From assembly GCA_029260235.1 (NCBI GenBank), contig JAJDDP010000102.1:22293-86292 (forward strand): DNA of 64,000 nt, in the 5' to 3' direction. Made by a program: the position numbers and the translations under genes. Numbering within the stretch: position 1 is the stretch's first letter; the number at the start of each line of letters is the position of its first letter. This document shows positions 44,809 to 54,877 of the stretch, piece by piece. Source of the DNA: Phycisphaerae bacterium. GTDB lineage: Bacteria > Planctomycetota > Phycisphaerae > UBA1845. A model generated the notes under the pieces. It had not been told where the DNA came from and searched no databases. It saw only the letters and a program-made list of their open reading frames with translations.

Positions 44809-45807
44809 ATGCATGACCTATCGCCGCAACCGCCACCGCTTACCGAAGCCCAGAAGGTGCAGGTCTCGCAGAACGTCGGCCTCGTCGCTATTCACCTTCG
44901 ACGTCGGATGAATCTTCGGGGCGAACCTACGCGGGATTGCGAGAGGGAGGATCTCTTTCAGGAGGGGTGTTTGGGCTTGATTCAAGCAGTTCGATCCTTC
45001 GACCCCTCGGCTGGCATCCCCTTTGCTGCCTATGCCTTGCCCCGCATTCACACAGCTGTAAGCCGGGCTACGCAGACGGCATTTGCCACCGTCCGCAAGC
45101 CGCTCATTCGCCAGAGAAAGCATCAGAACCCCGTCGAATTGGCCTCGGTCAGCCTCCTGGATTTCGAGCCTGAACATCGAGAAGCCGACCCCAGGCACCA
45201 ACCGGATTCCGAAGATTCTGAGACGCTTGGGACGCATCTCCGCTCTCGCTTCGAGCAAACGCTGCGATCAACAGTGGCCAACATGCGCTCATCTAAGACT
45301 GCACGCGTTGATCGAGACAAGCTGGCCCAGCTCATCATCGATGAACGCCTGCTGATCCCAGAGGAGAGCGCCCGACATTCTCTACGGGTCATCGCCAGGC
45401 AGACCAACTCCTCCTACGCCCGCGTAGCCCAATGCGAAAAGAAGATTGTCCAACAGGCCCGCCAAGCCTTGTCCGCCGACCCGGTAACCCAATTCATCCG
45501 CGACAAGGCCAAGACCAGCCCTAACGGTTTGGACACGCCCATGGGGGACCGAGTTCGCCATGAACTGGCCCAACAGCAAGTGCAGCATTTTCGAGAGCAA
45601 TTCCGCTCAGCCGATGCGGCAGCCAAGAGCCGTTTCATGCTCGCACTGGTTGAGCGATCCGCCGACTCTGCGGAGTCCTTCGTCTGCAACCTCTTCGCTA
45701 GAATGTCCGACGAGCAACGCACGCAGCTCTTGAGCACCATGAGGACACGTGGCCCGAGGCACAAGAAAGCCTCATCCAAGCTTGCTCGGGGACTGCTCAT
45801 GACCTGA
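44809..45807 (+). CDS. Sigma-70-like protein with atypical C-terminus
   Basis: EDLFQEGCLGLIQAVRSFDPSAGIPFAAYALPRIHTAVSRA is sigma region 2 (core binding and -10 recognition). A weaker region-4-like helix-turn-helix is seen at VIARQTNSSYARVAQCEKKIVQQARQAL. The last ~110 residues are unlike known sigma factors. The start is ATG 44809 with AGAGGAGAAG upstream. It may be a divergent group-3/4 factor; no anti-sigma gene is adjacent. Confidence 0.72.
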   Translation: MHDLSPQPPPLTEAQKVQVSQNVGLVAIHLRRRMNLRGEPTRDCEREDLFQEGCLGLIQAVRSFDPSAGIPFAAYALPRIHTAVSRATQTAFATVRKPLIRQRKHQNPVELASVSLLDFEPEHREADPRHQPDSEDSETLGTHLRSRFEQTLRSTVANMRSSKTARVDRDKLAQLIIDERLLIPEESARHSLRVIARQTNSSYARVAQCEKKIVQQARQALSADPVTQFIRDKAKTSPNGLDTPMGDRVRHELAQQQVQHFREQFRSADAAAKSRFMLALVERSADSAESFVCNLFARMSDEQRTQLLSTMRTRGPRHKKASSKLARGLLMT

Positions 45808-46087
45808 CGTCGCACGCCAGGGCCAATCCGCCCTCCTCAAACGGCCAAACTGAGAACGCGTCGCCAGGGCACGGAGTTACGGAGACCACTCGCGGGCCCG
45901 ATATTGGCGACCTCTGGATGATTCAGGCTCGCCCATTTGGGGGAATGAGGCGATTCGGTTGTTGCAACGTCAATTGGTGAAGCCTATAGTTCGATGAGGC
46001 TGGACTGGTGTGGTCGTCCCGCGCGCCGACGATAGTCTTGGCGTGCTGTGGCAGGTTCGGCGGTTCTCATCGCGAGGGATCAAAACC

Positions 46088-46474
46088 GTGGCAGAGCAAT
46101 TCGATGGCAAATCAGTGTTGGTCGTAGACGATGATCCGGACATTCTGACGGCCATCACGACCGCCTTCGGCGCGCTGGGGGCAACCGTAAATACGGCCGA
46201 GAACGGCAACGCCGCGATCGAGAAAGCTGGCTCCGAAGGACCTGACTTGGTCATTCTTGATGCCATGCTGCCGGGTAAAAGCGGCTTTTTGGTGCTAGAA
46301 AAGCTGCGTCGTGACATCCCCAAGGGCACCGGTCCGGGGATCATCATGATCACCGGCAACAAGGGGAAACGGCACCAAACTTGGGCAGAGAGCCTCGGTG
46401 TCGATGCCTACATCAACAAACCCTTCCGCATGGAACGCCTGCTCGAGTCGGCTGAGGCCCTCTTGTCGCGGTAA
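46088..46474 (+). CDS. Single-domain response regulator (CheY-like receiver)
   Basis: A 128-residue receiver: VDDDPDI (acidic pocket), LVILDAMLPG (phosphorylated Asp), ITGN (Thr) and INKPF (Lys). No output domain follows, so it works by protein contact. GTG 46088 is preferred to the longer frame from 46010. No kinase lies directly beside it. Confidence 0.87.
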   Translation: MAEQFDGKSVLVVDDDPDILTAITTAFGALGATVNTAENGNAAIEKAGSEGPDLVILDAMLPGKSGFLVLEKLRRDIPKGTGPGIIMITGNKGKRHQTWAESLGVDAYINKPFRMERLLESAEALLSR

Positions 46475-46707
46475 ACCGCCCCACGCCGCAAAACTCCCAG
46501 TTCAATAACCGAAGTGACAGGCTATCCGTTGCATTCGCAAGAAGTAGCCGGTACGCTGCCCGGTCAGTGTGTGTGTGCAGGTGGTGCGCAGGCTCTGCTG
46601 AGACAATTGTGTTGATGGCTGGGCGTTCCGTTCGACGGCGACGGCCGCTACGGCCTTGCTGCATGATCACGGTGTTGGTGTGCCGTCGGAAATGGATTGG
46701 TGTTTGA

Positions 46708-46977
46708 ATGCCTTTGATGACTGAAGTGAAGGATGGCATCGCGAAAGACTACGGTCGCCATGAGAAGGACACGGGTTCAGCCGAGGTGCAAGTTGCACTG
46801 CTGACCACCCGAATCGTCGAACTAACCGAGCATCTCAAGATCCACAAGAAAGATCACTCCTCTCGTCGGGGCCTCCTCAAGTTGGTTGGGCGTCGATCAG
46901 GAATGCTCAAGTACCTAGCTGCGTCAGATCACAATCGCTACCGCGACTTGATCGGCCGACTAGGTCTACGCAAGTAA
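46708..46977 (+). CDS. rpsO: Ribosomal protein S15
   Basis: The 89-residue protein has the S15 signature: [51 protein letters not shown]15 binds 16S rRNA early in small-subunit assembly. The conserved bacterial order rpsO-pnp is kept, with a 212-base gap. Confidence 0.97.
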   Translation: MPLMTEVKDGIAKDYGRHEKDTGSAEVQVALLTTRIVELTEHLKIHKKDHSSRRGLLKLVGRRSGMLKYLAASDHNRYRDLIGRLGLRK

Positions 46978-47189
46978 TACAATCGAAATTTCAGACCTCC
47001 GACGACCTAGGGGACGGATTTGAAGTCGGGGTTCTGGCCGGCGCGCGTAGTCGCTGCTTTGCGGTCGCAACGTGACGCCGCTTACGGGAAATTGTTTTTG
47101 TAGAGAATAGGATCAGCATAGCCGTCATGCTTTGGACGGCGTGTTGACGGATTTCGTGTCGGCAAGTTGGTAGCAGGATAGGTGAGTCA

Positions 47190-49307
47190 ATGGATATTGT
47201 GACGGTTGAAAGAGAAATCGGTGGGCGCAAGCTCAGTATTCAGACAGGCAAGTTGGCAAAGCAGGCCGCAGGGTCTGTGGTCATTCAGTATGGGGAGACG
47301 GTCGTCCTGGTCGGCGTCGTTACGGACAAGCCTCGGGAAGGAATCGATTTCTTCCCCCTGACGGTGGATTACCGCGAGAAGATTTATGCCGCTGGGAAAT
47401 TCCCCGGCGGCTTTTTTAAGCGCGAAGCCCGCCCTTCCACCAAAGAAATCTTGACCATGCGGATGACGGACAGGCCTTTGCGCCCCTTGTTCCCCAATGG
47501 GTTCAAGGATGAGGTCCTGATTCAGTCGATGGTTCTCTCGGCGGATCAAGAGAATGATCCGGACATCTTGGCAATCATCGGGGCGTCAGCTGCCGTCTCG
47601 ATTGCACCGATCCCGTTTGAAGGCCCGGTGGGTGCTGTTCGCATGGGCCTGGTTGATGGCGAAGTGGTCATCAGCCCGACCATCCAGCAGACCGACCTTA
47701 GCGACATGGAGATGATTCTGGTTGGCCACAAGGACGCGGTCAACATGATCGAAGTCGGTTGCCATGAGACCTCCGAGGAAGTGATCGCAGGCGCCATCGA
47801 AAAAGGCCATGAGGTCATCAAGACCATCTGCGAAATGATCGACGAGTTGGTCGAGAAGGCCGGCAAGCCGCACTCATGGCAAGCTCCTGAGGTCGATGAA
47901 GCCCTGGTGGCTAATGTGCGTAAGATGGCATTAGAGCCAATGCGTAAGGCGAAGCAGACCAAGGGCAAGCTTGATCGATACTCCGCCATCAATGAAGTGT
48001 ATGACAGCGTGTACAAGGAGTATTGCTCAGCAGATAAGGGCGATGATGCCAAGCCCAAGGGCTTGGTACGCGATCTGCTCGACAAGCTCGAAGAAGAGGT
48101 TGTCACTGACAACATTATGCAGAACGGCATCCGCCCGGACGGCCGCGGACCTAAGGACATTCGGGAAATCACCGGCGAAGTTGCGGTACTCCCCCGCGTT
48201 CACGGCTCAGCCATTTTCACTCGTGGCGAGACACAGGCCTTGGTCACCGTCACCCTGGGTACGGGTCGCGATGAGCAGGTTGTTGACGGACTCGGCGAGG
48301 AATACAGCAAGAAGTTCATGCTGCATTACAACTTCCCGCCCATCTGCACGGGTGAGGTCAAGCGAGTGGGGGCTGTTTCTCGGCGAGAGATCGGCCACGG
48401 TGCCCTGGCGGAAAAATCACTCGAAGTCATGCTCCCCCATCCAGAAGACTTCCCCTACACGGTTCGCTTGGTATCAGAAGTCTTCGAGTCAAACGGCTCA
48501 AGCTCGATGGCTTCTGTTTGTGGAGGTACGTTGGCGATGATGGATGCGGGTGTCCCCATTCGTCAGCCGGTTGCTGGCATTTCGGTCGGCATGTTCCACG
48601 ACGATTCAAAGCATATCTTGGTCACCGACATTCTGGGTGAAGAAGACCACTTCGGTGACATGGACTTCAAGGTGGCTGGTACCCAACGAGGAATCACGGG
48701 GATCCAGTTGGATTTGAAGACCAGAGGCCTATCCAACGAGATCATTCGGGAAACCTTGGCCCAGGCTAAGGATGCCCGCGTTCACATCCTCAAGGAAATG
48801 CTCAAAACCCTGGATCGTCCCAGGGCTGAGACCAGCAAGTATGCTCCACGAATCATCTCCATCAAAATTAATCCGGAGCACATCGGTAAGGTCATCGGTC
48901 CGGGCGGAAAGGGCATCCGCGGCATTGAAGGATCGACCGGTGCCAAGGTCGAAATCGAAGAAGATGGCACCATCAACATTGCCTCGATCGACATGAAGGG
49001 CGCTGAGCAGGCCCGCGAAATGATCGAAGCAGTCACGCAGGACGTGCAGCTCGACAAGATCTACACCGGCCGAGTGACCAGCGTGAAGGATTTTGGTGCG
49101 TTCATCGAAGTCCTGCCGGGCCGTGACGGGCTGTGTCACATCAGCGAGCTGGACACTGAGTACGTCAAGAACGTCAGCGCGGTCTGCAAGATCGGTGATG
49201 AGGTAAGAGTTAAGGTCATCCTGATCGACGAGCAGGGCCGAGTGAAGCTGTCCCGCAAGCAAGCAATGGCCGAGGAAAAAGAGAAGGATTTGGCCGAAAC
49301 GACGTAA
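47190..49307 (+). CDS. pnp: Polyribonucleotide nucleotidyltransferase
   Basis: PNPase degrades RNA phosphorolytically from the 3' end. Two RNase PH domains (about residues 10-230 and 315-540, the second starting with RPDGRGPKDIREI), a KH domain with IGPGGKGIRGI near residue 570, and a C-terminal S1 domain (YTGRVTSVKDFGAFIEVLPGRDGLCHISEL) are all present. Length 705, as expected. Confidence 0.98.
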   Translation: MDIVTVEREIGGRKLSIQTGKLAKQAAGSVVIQYGETVVLVGVVTDKPREGIDFFPLTVDYREKIYAAGKFPGGFFKREARPSTKEILTMRMTDRPLRPLFPNGFKDEVLIQSMVLSADQENDPDILAIIGASAAVSIAPIPFEGPVGAVRMGLVDGEVVISPTIQQTDLSDMEMILVGHKDAVNMIEVGCHETSEEVIAGAIEKGHEVIKTICEMIDELVEKAGKPHSWQAPEVDEALVANVRKMALEPMRKAKQTKGKLDRYSAINEVYDSVYKEYCSADKGDDAKPKGLVRDLLDKLEEEVVTDNIMQNGIRPDGRGPKDIREITGEVAVLPRVHGSAIFTRGETQALVTVTLGTGRDEQVVDGLGEEYSKKFMLHYNFPPICTGEVKRVGAVSRREIGHGALAEKSLEVMLPHPEDFPYTVRLVSEVFESNGSSSMASVCGGTLAMMDAGVPIRQPVAGISVGMFHDDSKHILVTDILGEEDHFGDMDFKVAGTQRGITGIQLDLKTRGLSNEIIRETLAQAKDARVHILKEMLKTLDRPRAETSKYAPRIISIKINPEHIGKVIGPGGKGIRGIEGSTGAKVEIEEDGTINIASIDMKGAEQAREMIEAVTQDVQLDKIYTGRVTSVKDFGAFIEVLPGRDGLCHISELDTEYVKNVSAVCKIGDEVRVKVILIDEQGRVKLSRKQAMAEEKEKDLAETT

Positions 49308-49352
49308 TTTGATCGCCCTGGTAATGATTGGGCGTCAATTTGAATAGAGAAG

Positions 49353-49386
49353 CGGGGTGTGGACGCCATAGTTCGCACCCCGTTTT
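49353..49386 (+). terminator. Intrinsic terminator after pnp
   Basis: A 12-bp stem (49353-49364 with 49371-49382, two G-U pairs) closes loop GCCATA and is followed by TTTT. It starts 45 bases after the pnp stop. Confidence 0.82.
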
Positions 49387-49455
49387 GCTTAGGCTCGATG
49401 GAAAAACGTGCTCCAAACGCCACGATTCTTAGCGGTTGGGGGCAGAAGGAACTCT

Positions 49456-50274
49456 ATGGTCGTTCTTCCGGTCATCACGTTTGTGGTCGGTGTTGGACTA
49501 GCTTGGGCGGTGCTGCGCCGGGGCAAGCAGCAACCTGCTCCCGCCGACCCGCGGGTGGCTGAGCTTTCTGAATTGGCGGGCGGCTTGGCCCACGAATTGC
49601 GAAACCCCCTTTCGACGATCATGATCAATTTGCAACTGCTGGCTGAAACTCTCAAGGATGGGCACTGCCTGGACGAGCACGATCAGCGCCGCTGCCTGCT
49701 CAAGATCGAGACGATCCGGAAGGAATCTGATCGACTTCGCCGGTTGCTGGATGACTTCCTCCAGACGGTTGGGCCTGGCGAACTGACCACGCAGCCGGTT
49801 GAATTGAACCAAGTGGTCGAACGCCTCGTTCAGTTCTACGCGCCCAAGGCCGAGGTCTCCAAAGTGCGCCTGCACATCAAACTCCATCCAGATCCATTGA
49901 CTTGCCAGTTGGATGAACAGCTCATCGAGCAGGCGCTGCTCAATCTGGTGATCAATGCCACCGAGGCAACGCCCGATGGTGGCGAGGTGATCGTCCGAAC
50001 CTGGCGGGAAGGCGGACGGACAGCCGGCGTCGAAATCTCGGATACAGGCCCCGGCATTCCGTTGGAAATTCAAGACAAGATTTTTCGCCCCTTCTTCTCT
50101 ACCAAAAAGGGAGGCACGGGATTGGGCTTATCTACAACCCAGCGAATTGTTACCCAGCACGGCGGCCGATTGGACCTTCACAGCCAACCGGGCCAGGGAG
50201 TTGGGTTCACCATTCGCCTGCCGCTGGCGCAGGGCGGCAAAGCCCACGGAAAAATTCGAGATTCTCGGGGCTGA
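49456..50274 (+). CDS. Sensor histidine kinase
   Basis: One N-terminal membrane helix (about 4-21), then a short linker and the HisKA segment GGLAHELRNPLSTIMINL with phospho-accepting His46. The ATPase domain has NLVINATEAT (N box), DTGPGIP (G1), KGGTGLGLSTTQRIV (G2). It has no periplasmic sensing domain. The start ATG 49456 has AAGGAA upstream. It lies 33 bases before a sigma-54 response regulator, its likely partner. Confidence 0.9.
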   Translation: MVVLPVITFVVGVGLAWAVLRRGKQQPAPADPRVAELSELAGGLAHELRNPLSTIMINLQLLAETLKDGHCLDEHDQRRCLLKIETIRKESDRLRRLLDDFLQTVGPGELTTQPVELNQVVERLVQFYAPKAEVSKVRLHIKLHPDPLTCQLDEQLIEQALLNLVINATEATPDGGEVIVRTWREGGRTAGVEISDTGPGIPLEIQDKIFRPFFSTKKGGTGLGLSTTQRIVTQHGGRLDLHSQPGQGVGFTIRLPLAQGGKAHGKIRDSRG

Positions 50275-50307
50275 CACACAAGCCCAGTAGCCTAAAATCG
50301 CAAAGAT

Positions 50308-51684
50308 ATGACCGACCGAGCATTCGTTCTAATTGTAGAAGATGAGGCTGCCCACGGTGATGCTCTCGCTGAAGGACTTCAGCGCTCAAACCATGTCTGT
50401 CGCGTGGTCGCTTCCAGCGAAGAAGCCATCGAGAGCCTGCGGCAGCGATCACCCGATGTGGTGGTCACTGACTACCGGCTGGGCGGCGAATTGGATGGCT
50501 TGGACGTCCTTCGAGCAGCCAAGAGGAATGATCCGGACACCGAGGTTATCCTGATCACCGCCTTTGGTTCTGAAGAATTGGCCAGCAAGGCGCTTAGCCC
50601 CGACGACCCTGATCGGGCTTACGACTATCTGATCAAGCCCATCGACATCGATCAGCTTCGCAACAAGGTTGATCGGGCTGCCCGGCAGGCCATCACCGCT
50701 CGGCAGAATCGTGAGCTTCGCCAGCAGGTTGATCGGGCATTTAGCTTTGAGGGTATCATCGGCAGCAGCGAATCACTGGCCCGGGTCATCAAGCGCGTCC
50801 GACGCTTGGCCCGGACCAAAAGCACGGTGCTGCTGGTCGGTGAATCCGGGACCGGCAAGGAGCTATTCGCCCGGGCCATCCATAATAACTCGCCGCGCAA
50901 AGACAAGCCCTTCAAAGTGGTCAATTGCGCCGCGTTCACCGAAACGCTGTTGGACAGCGAGCTATTTGGCCACGTCAAAGGCGCCTTCACCGGCGCCCTA
51001 GCCAATCGCAAGGGGCTGCTTGAAGCCGCTCATGGCGGAACCTTGTTCTTGGACGAGGTGGGCGACATGCCGCTCTCCATGCAGGCCAAGCTGTTGCGTG
51101 CCCTGGAGAACGGCGAGGTCATGGCCGTCGGCAGTACTGAGGTGACCCACGTTGACATTCGCTTCGTAGGAGCCACCCATCATGACCTCTGGGCTAGAGT
51201 CGAGGAGAAGGAATTTCGCGAGGACTTGTTCTACCGCTTGCACGCCAATGGAGCTGTCCGCATCCCTCCGTTGCGAGAGCGCCGCGAGGATATTCCCCTC
51301 TTGATCGGGCACTTCATTGACAACAGCAACAGCGAAAATGGAACAGTGATTGAAGGCACTAGCCCTGAGGCCATGCGCAAGTTGACGCATCATTCCTGGC
51401 GAGGCAACGTACGCGAGCTACGGCACGTCATCGAGCGGATGTGCATCGAGGCAGAGTCCGACCTTCTTGAGGTAAGAGACCTGCCGGACAATCTGAGGGG
51501 ATCGACCGAACTGGTCCCCAGTGGATTTCAGATGCTCGCTGGGCTAAGCATGGCCGACATGGAGAAACTGCACATCATGAACACCTTGCGCATGTACGAC
51601 GGCAATAGAGAAAAAACCGCAAAAGCCCTCAAGATCGGCGCGAGAACCCTATACCGGAAGTTGAATGAGTACGGTTTGCGATGA
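50308..51684 (+). CDS. NtrC-family sigma-54-dependent response regulator
   Basis: Receiver (VEDEAAHGD, TDYRLGG with the phosphoacceptor Asp, IKPID), then an AAA+ domain with GESGTGKELFARAIH (Walker A), GAFTGALANR (sigma-54 contact) and FLDEVGDMP (Walker B), and a C-terminal Fis-type HTH ending REKTAKALKIGARTLYRKLNEYGLR. It activates sigma-54 promoters when phosphorylated by the preceding kinase. Its stop overlaps the carbonic anhydrase start by four bases (ATGA). Confidence 0.95.
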   Translation: MTDRAFVLIVEDEAAHGDALAEGLQRSNHVCRVVASSEEAIESLRQRSPDVVVTDYRLGGELDGLDVLRAAKRNDPDTEVILITAFGSEELASKALSPDDPDRAYDYLIKPIDIDQLRNKVDRAARQAITARQNRELRQQVDRAFSFEGIIGSSESLARVIKRVRRLARTKSTVLLVGESGTGKELFARAIHNNSPRKDKPFKVVNCAAFTETLLDSELFGHVKGAFTGALANRKGLLEAAHGGTLFLDEVGDMPLSMQAKLLRALENGEVMAVGSTEVTHVDIRFVGATHHDLWARVEEKEFREDLFYRLHANGAVRIPPLRERREDIPLLIGHFIDNSNSENGTVIEGTSPEAMRKLTHHSWRGNVRELRHVIERMCIEAESDLLEVRDLPDNLRGSTELVPSGFQMLAGLSMADMEKLHIMNTLRMYDGNREKTAKALKIGARTLYRKLNEYGLR

Positions 51685-52310
51685 AGAAACTAATCGAAGG
51701 CATCAAGAATTTTCAGCAAGGACCCTTTCCGGCTAAGCGGTTGCTGTTTGAACAGCTTGCCGAGGGGCAAAATCCACTTGCGCTCTTCATCACCTGCTCA
51801 GATTCAAGGATCGATCCCAACCTGCTGACCGACTCGGAACCGGGTGAGCTATTCGTGCTGCGAAACGGCGGGCACATCGTGCCGCCGTATGGCGCGGCAA
51901 ACGGTGGCGAAGCTGCGACGATCGAACAAGCCGTGAAGCTCCTGGGGATACGCGATATCATAGTCTGCGGCCATTCCCACTGCGCCGCCATGGCCGCGCG
52001 ACTGGCGCCGGAGAGTTTGGCTGAGTATCCCGCTATCCGGGATTGGCTGCGCTATGCGGAGGACACCCGGGGCATCGTCCCGAAGGATTATGGGCATGTT
52101 TCTCAAGACGTGGATGACTTGACCATCGCCGTGGAATCAAACGTCCTGCTGCAGCTAGCGCAACTACGCACCCACCCTTCGGTTGCTGCTGCTATCGAAC
52201 GAAACGAGCTCGAGCTGCACGGCTGGGTCTATCAGTTCGAGACGGGAAGGGTTTTTGCGTACGATTTTGCAAGAGCACGTTTTGAGCTTGCGGATGCGAC
52301 GATTAAGTAG
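51681..52310 (+). CDS. Beta-class carbonic anhydrase
   Basis: The zinc site is complete: Cys39 with Asp41 and Arg43 (CSDSRIDP), His98 and Cys101 (GHSHC). The enzyme interconverts carbon dioxide and bicarbonate. At 209 residues it is a typical single-domain member. Its start overlaps the upstream regulator's stop, so translation is coupled to the two-component system, a neighbour not usually seen for this family. Confidence 0.93.
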   Translation: MKKLIEGIKNFQQGPFPAKRLLFEQLAEGQNPLALFITCSDSRIDPNLLTDSEPGELFVLRNGGHIVPPYGAANGGEAATIEQAVKLLGIRDIIVCGHSHCAAMAARLAPESLAEYPAIRDWLRYAEDTRGIVPKDYGHVSQDVDDLTIAVESNVLLQLAQLRTHPSVAAAIERNELELHGWVYQFETGRVFAYDFARARFELADATIK

Positions 52311-52369
52311 CCGTACCAGTTCGAACCATGCGGATGGTAGTGGGCCTAGTAACGAGTAGGAGCAGTGCA

Positions 52370-52963
52370 GTGTCTTCTGACGACGGACAGCACTTAGGTC
52401 GACGCAGTTTCTTTCGGGATGGCTTGTCTCGTTTTCTCGATCCGTTGGTTGACTTGATTGAGGAGAACATCGACTTACCGGTTCAGCGAACCTTGCTGCG
52501 ACCACCAGGTGCGATTCCAGAAGAAGCATTCCTGGCCAGCTGCCTTCGGTGTGGCGATTGTGCTGAGGCTTGCCCTGCGGATGCGATATCACTTTTTCTG
52601 CCGGGCAATACTCAGTCGGCTGGTACGCCTTACATCGATGCCAATCAATCTGCCTGTGTGGTCTGCGACGGCCTGCAATGCACGCATGTATGTCGCAGTG
52701 GCGCCTTGCAACCCTTGAACAACCCTACACTCATCGCCATGGGGCTAGCCGTCGTTGACCAGGCCCTGTGCGTCCGGACCCAAGAGGAAGATTGCACCGT
52801 TTGCCTTGACCGCTGCCCAATGGGATCCACAGCATTGATGGCTCCGGGTGCGAAGGCGCCAGTTGTGCTAGATGGCTGTGTCGGTTGCGGCGTGTGTCAG
52901 ATGGATTGCCCCACAGATCCCAAGGCGATCGTGATTCAGCCACGCCAACCTCTCTCCATCTAA
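52370..52963 (+). CDS. Ferredoxin-type iron-sulfur protein (MauM/NapG-like)
   Basis: The sequence has clustered cysteines for several [4Fe-4S] centres: [34 protein letters not shown] and [15 protein letters not shown] 52370 follows AGGAG and leaves GRRSFFRD near the N-terminus, a twin-arginine-like motif that could direct export, although the following stretch is weakly hydrophobic. ATG 52328 is the alternative start. It may pass electrons to a quinone-linked or periplasmic enzyme encoded elsewhere. Confidence 0.82.
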   Translation: MSSDDGQHLGRRSFFRDGLSRFLDPLVDLIEENIDLPVQRTLLRPPGAIPEEAFLASCLRCGDCAEACPADAISLFLPGNTQSAGTPYIDANQSACVVCDGLQCTHVCRSGALQPLNNPTLIAMGLAVVDQALCVRTQEEDCTVCLDRCPMGSTALMAPGAKAPVVLDGCVGCGVCQMDCPTDPKAIVIQPRQPLSI

Positions 52964-53129
52964 CCTGCATCTCCTCTGCCAATCACCGGGTTTGGGCAGG
53001 CCTGGCGCGTGGTCAGCCGCCCTTGTGATCGGCCGAATTCGCCCCTACAATGCACCTGCAGAGCCGGGCTGTGCCGTTTTGACGGAGATTGTGTACACAG
53101 AAGGCGACCCAAACACGAAGGAGGTTTCG

Positions 53130-54359
53130 GTGACCGCGACCCTAACCAAGCAGAAACAACTGTTCACCTCAGAATCGGTGTCGATGGGCCATCCCGACAA
53201 GGTGGCTGACCAAATATCCGATTCCATCCTGGACAGCCTACTGGAACACGACCCCCAAGCTCGAGCCGCCATCGAAACGCTGGTCACCACGGGTCTGGTC
53301 GTCGTCGCCGGCGAAGTGACAGTCCACAACGAGTTGGCCAACCACGCGTTGGGCAGAGCCGAAGAGACAATTCGCGACACCATCCGCAAGATTGGATATG
53401 ACGACGCAACGGGCGGTTTCGATTACCGAAGTTGTGCGGTCATTCGGACGCTGCACAGCCAGTCCGATGACATCAGCCAAGGGGTCACCCAGGGTGAGGG
53501 GCTGCATTCTGAGCAGGGTGCCGGCGACCAAGGCTTGATGTTTGGTTTCGCTTGCAATGAAACCAAAGCCCTCATGCCGCTGCCGATTCACCTCTCACAC
53601 CGAATTCTCGAAAAGCTGGCCCTGATTCGTGAATCAGGCGAGATACCTTGGCTTCGCCCCGACTCAAAATCGCAGGTCACTGTCCTGTACGAAGAAGGCC
53701 GTCCGGTAGCGATCGATACCATCGTGCTGAGCACGCAACATACCGAGGAAGTGGTCGATTCCGCTACGGGCAACATGTCTGCAGCCGCGGTGAAGCAACT
53801 GATCGAAGAATCCATCAAGCCAGTCGTCCAACGGGAATGTGCCAACCTCTGGTCAGACCAGATTCAGTTTCATGTAAACCCCACGGGTCGGTTTGTCATT
53901 GGCGGTCCCCATGGCGACTCGGGCCTGACGGGCCGGAAGATCATCGTCGATACCTATGGCGGTCGAGGCCGGCATGGCGGCGGCGCGTTTAGCGGCAAAG
54001 ATCCATCGAAGGTGGACCGCTCGGCGACCTACATGGCCCGCCACATTGCCAAGAACATTGTTGCTGCCGAGCTGGCTGAACAGTGCGAGGTTCAATTGGC
54101 TTACGCTATCGGCGTAGCCGACCCGGTCAGTGTGCTGGTGGATACTTTCGGAACCGGAAAAGTCGATGGGGATAAACTGGAGGATGCAGTCCGCGAAGTG
54201 TTCCCCCTGACTCCCGGCGGGATCATTAAGCATCTTGATCTGCTCCGGCCGATCTACTTCGAGACCGCCCGCCACGGGCACTTTGGCCGGGAACTGCCCG
54301 ACTTCACTTGGGAAAGTACTGCCTACGCTGATGCGCTCAGGAGCAAGGCAGGGACTTAA
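53130..54359 (+). CDS. metK: S-adenosylmethionine synthetase
   Basis: MetK makes SAM from ATP and methionine. Motifs: [62 protein letters not shown] and [20 protein letters not shown] 53130 follows AAGGAGG and gives 409 residues; the longer open frame from 52992 is unlikely. No SAM riboswitch could be recognised in the short leader. Confidence 0.97.
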   Translation: MTATLTKQKQLFTSESVSMGHPDKVADQISDSILDSLLEHDPQARAAIETLVTTGLVVVAGEVTVHNELANHALGRAEETIRDTIRKIGYDDATGGFDYRSCAVIRTLHSQSDDISQGVTQGEGLHSEQGAGDQGLMFGFACNETKALMPLPIHLSHRILEKLALIRESGEIPWLRPDSKSQVTVLYEEGRPVAIDTIVLSTQHTEEVVDSATGNMSAAAVKQLIEESIKPVVQRECANLWSDQIQFHVNPTGRFVIGGPHGDSGLTGRKIIVDTYGGRGRHGGGAFSGKDPSKVDRSATYMARHIAKNIVAAELAEQCEVQLAYAIGVADPVSVLVDTFGTGKVDGDKLEDAVREVFPLTPGGIIKHLDLLRPIYFETARHGHFGRELPDFTWESTAYADALRSKAGT

Positions 54360-54877
54360 TCTTTCCGGGCCTCATTGAGGCCTGCATGGCGAAACCAATT
54401 AGCGCGCAAACAAATGCACCATCGGGTCCATGAGACCTAGATGGTGCGTTTTGGTGTTGATTCAAACTCGAGGCAGATGCCCAGCTACATGGCGACGCCG
54501 ATGCGATGACGACCGGCTGCCCGCTGACGCCTGAGGATGTTGCGACCGCCGGGAGTGCGCATCCGAGCGCGAAAGCCCTGTTTGCGTGCACGTTTGATTC
54601 TGCTATTCCGTCGTGGGTAGTGCATGAGCTACCTCCATTATCTACGCCAGCCGAGGCTGGAAGACCACATCCATTATTAGAACTCTAGCCCAGCACTTTA
54701 TCATGATGGCATCTGGTTGACAAGCCTGCTCAGGACCGATCTGGTCGAAATTTGGAGGGCTGTTATTGACGCCTTCCAGGCCAAGAGCCACCGGAAGCGA
54801 CTATCTCGGCGGCATTGACGGCTGATCCGGGACTCTCACGGGGTCTTGTCCGCTGATGAGTGAGGGGTTCGGCTTCT
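54360..54877. other. Intergenic region, 518 bases, no gene recognised
   Basis: Convergent spacer between metK (plus) and wecB (minus). It holds the metK terminator. The remaining ~400 bases contain short frames only, none protein-like. Confidence 0.5.
54416..54452 (+). terminator. Intrinsic terminator after metK
   Basis: GCACCATC (54416-54423) pairs with GATGGTGC (54440-54447), with a further GGTC/GACC inner stem, followed by GTTTT. It lies 57 bases after the metK stop. Confidence 0.8.

Noticed and set aside
52316..52330. GTTCGAACC as a tRNA T-loop
   Set aside because: No cloverleaf partners could be built around it.
52964..53129. SAM riboswitch before metK
   Set aside because: No kink-turn or paired core could be identified in the short leader.
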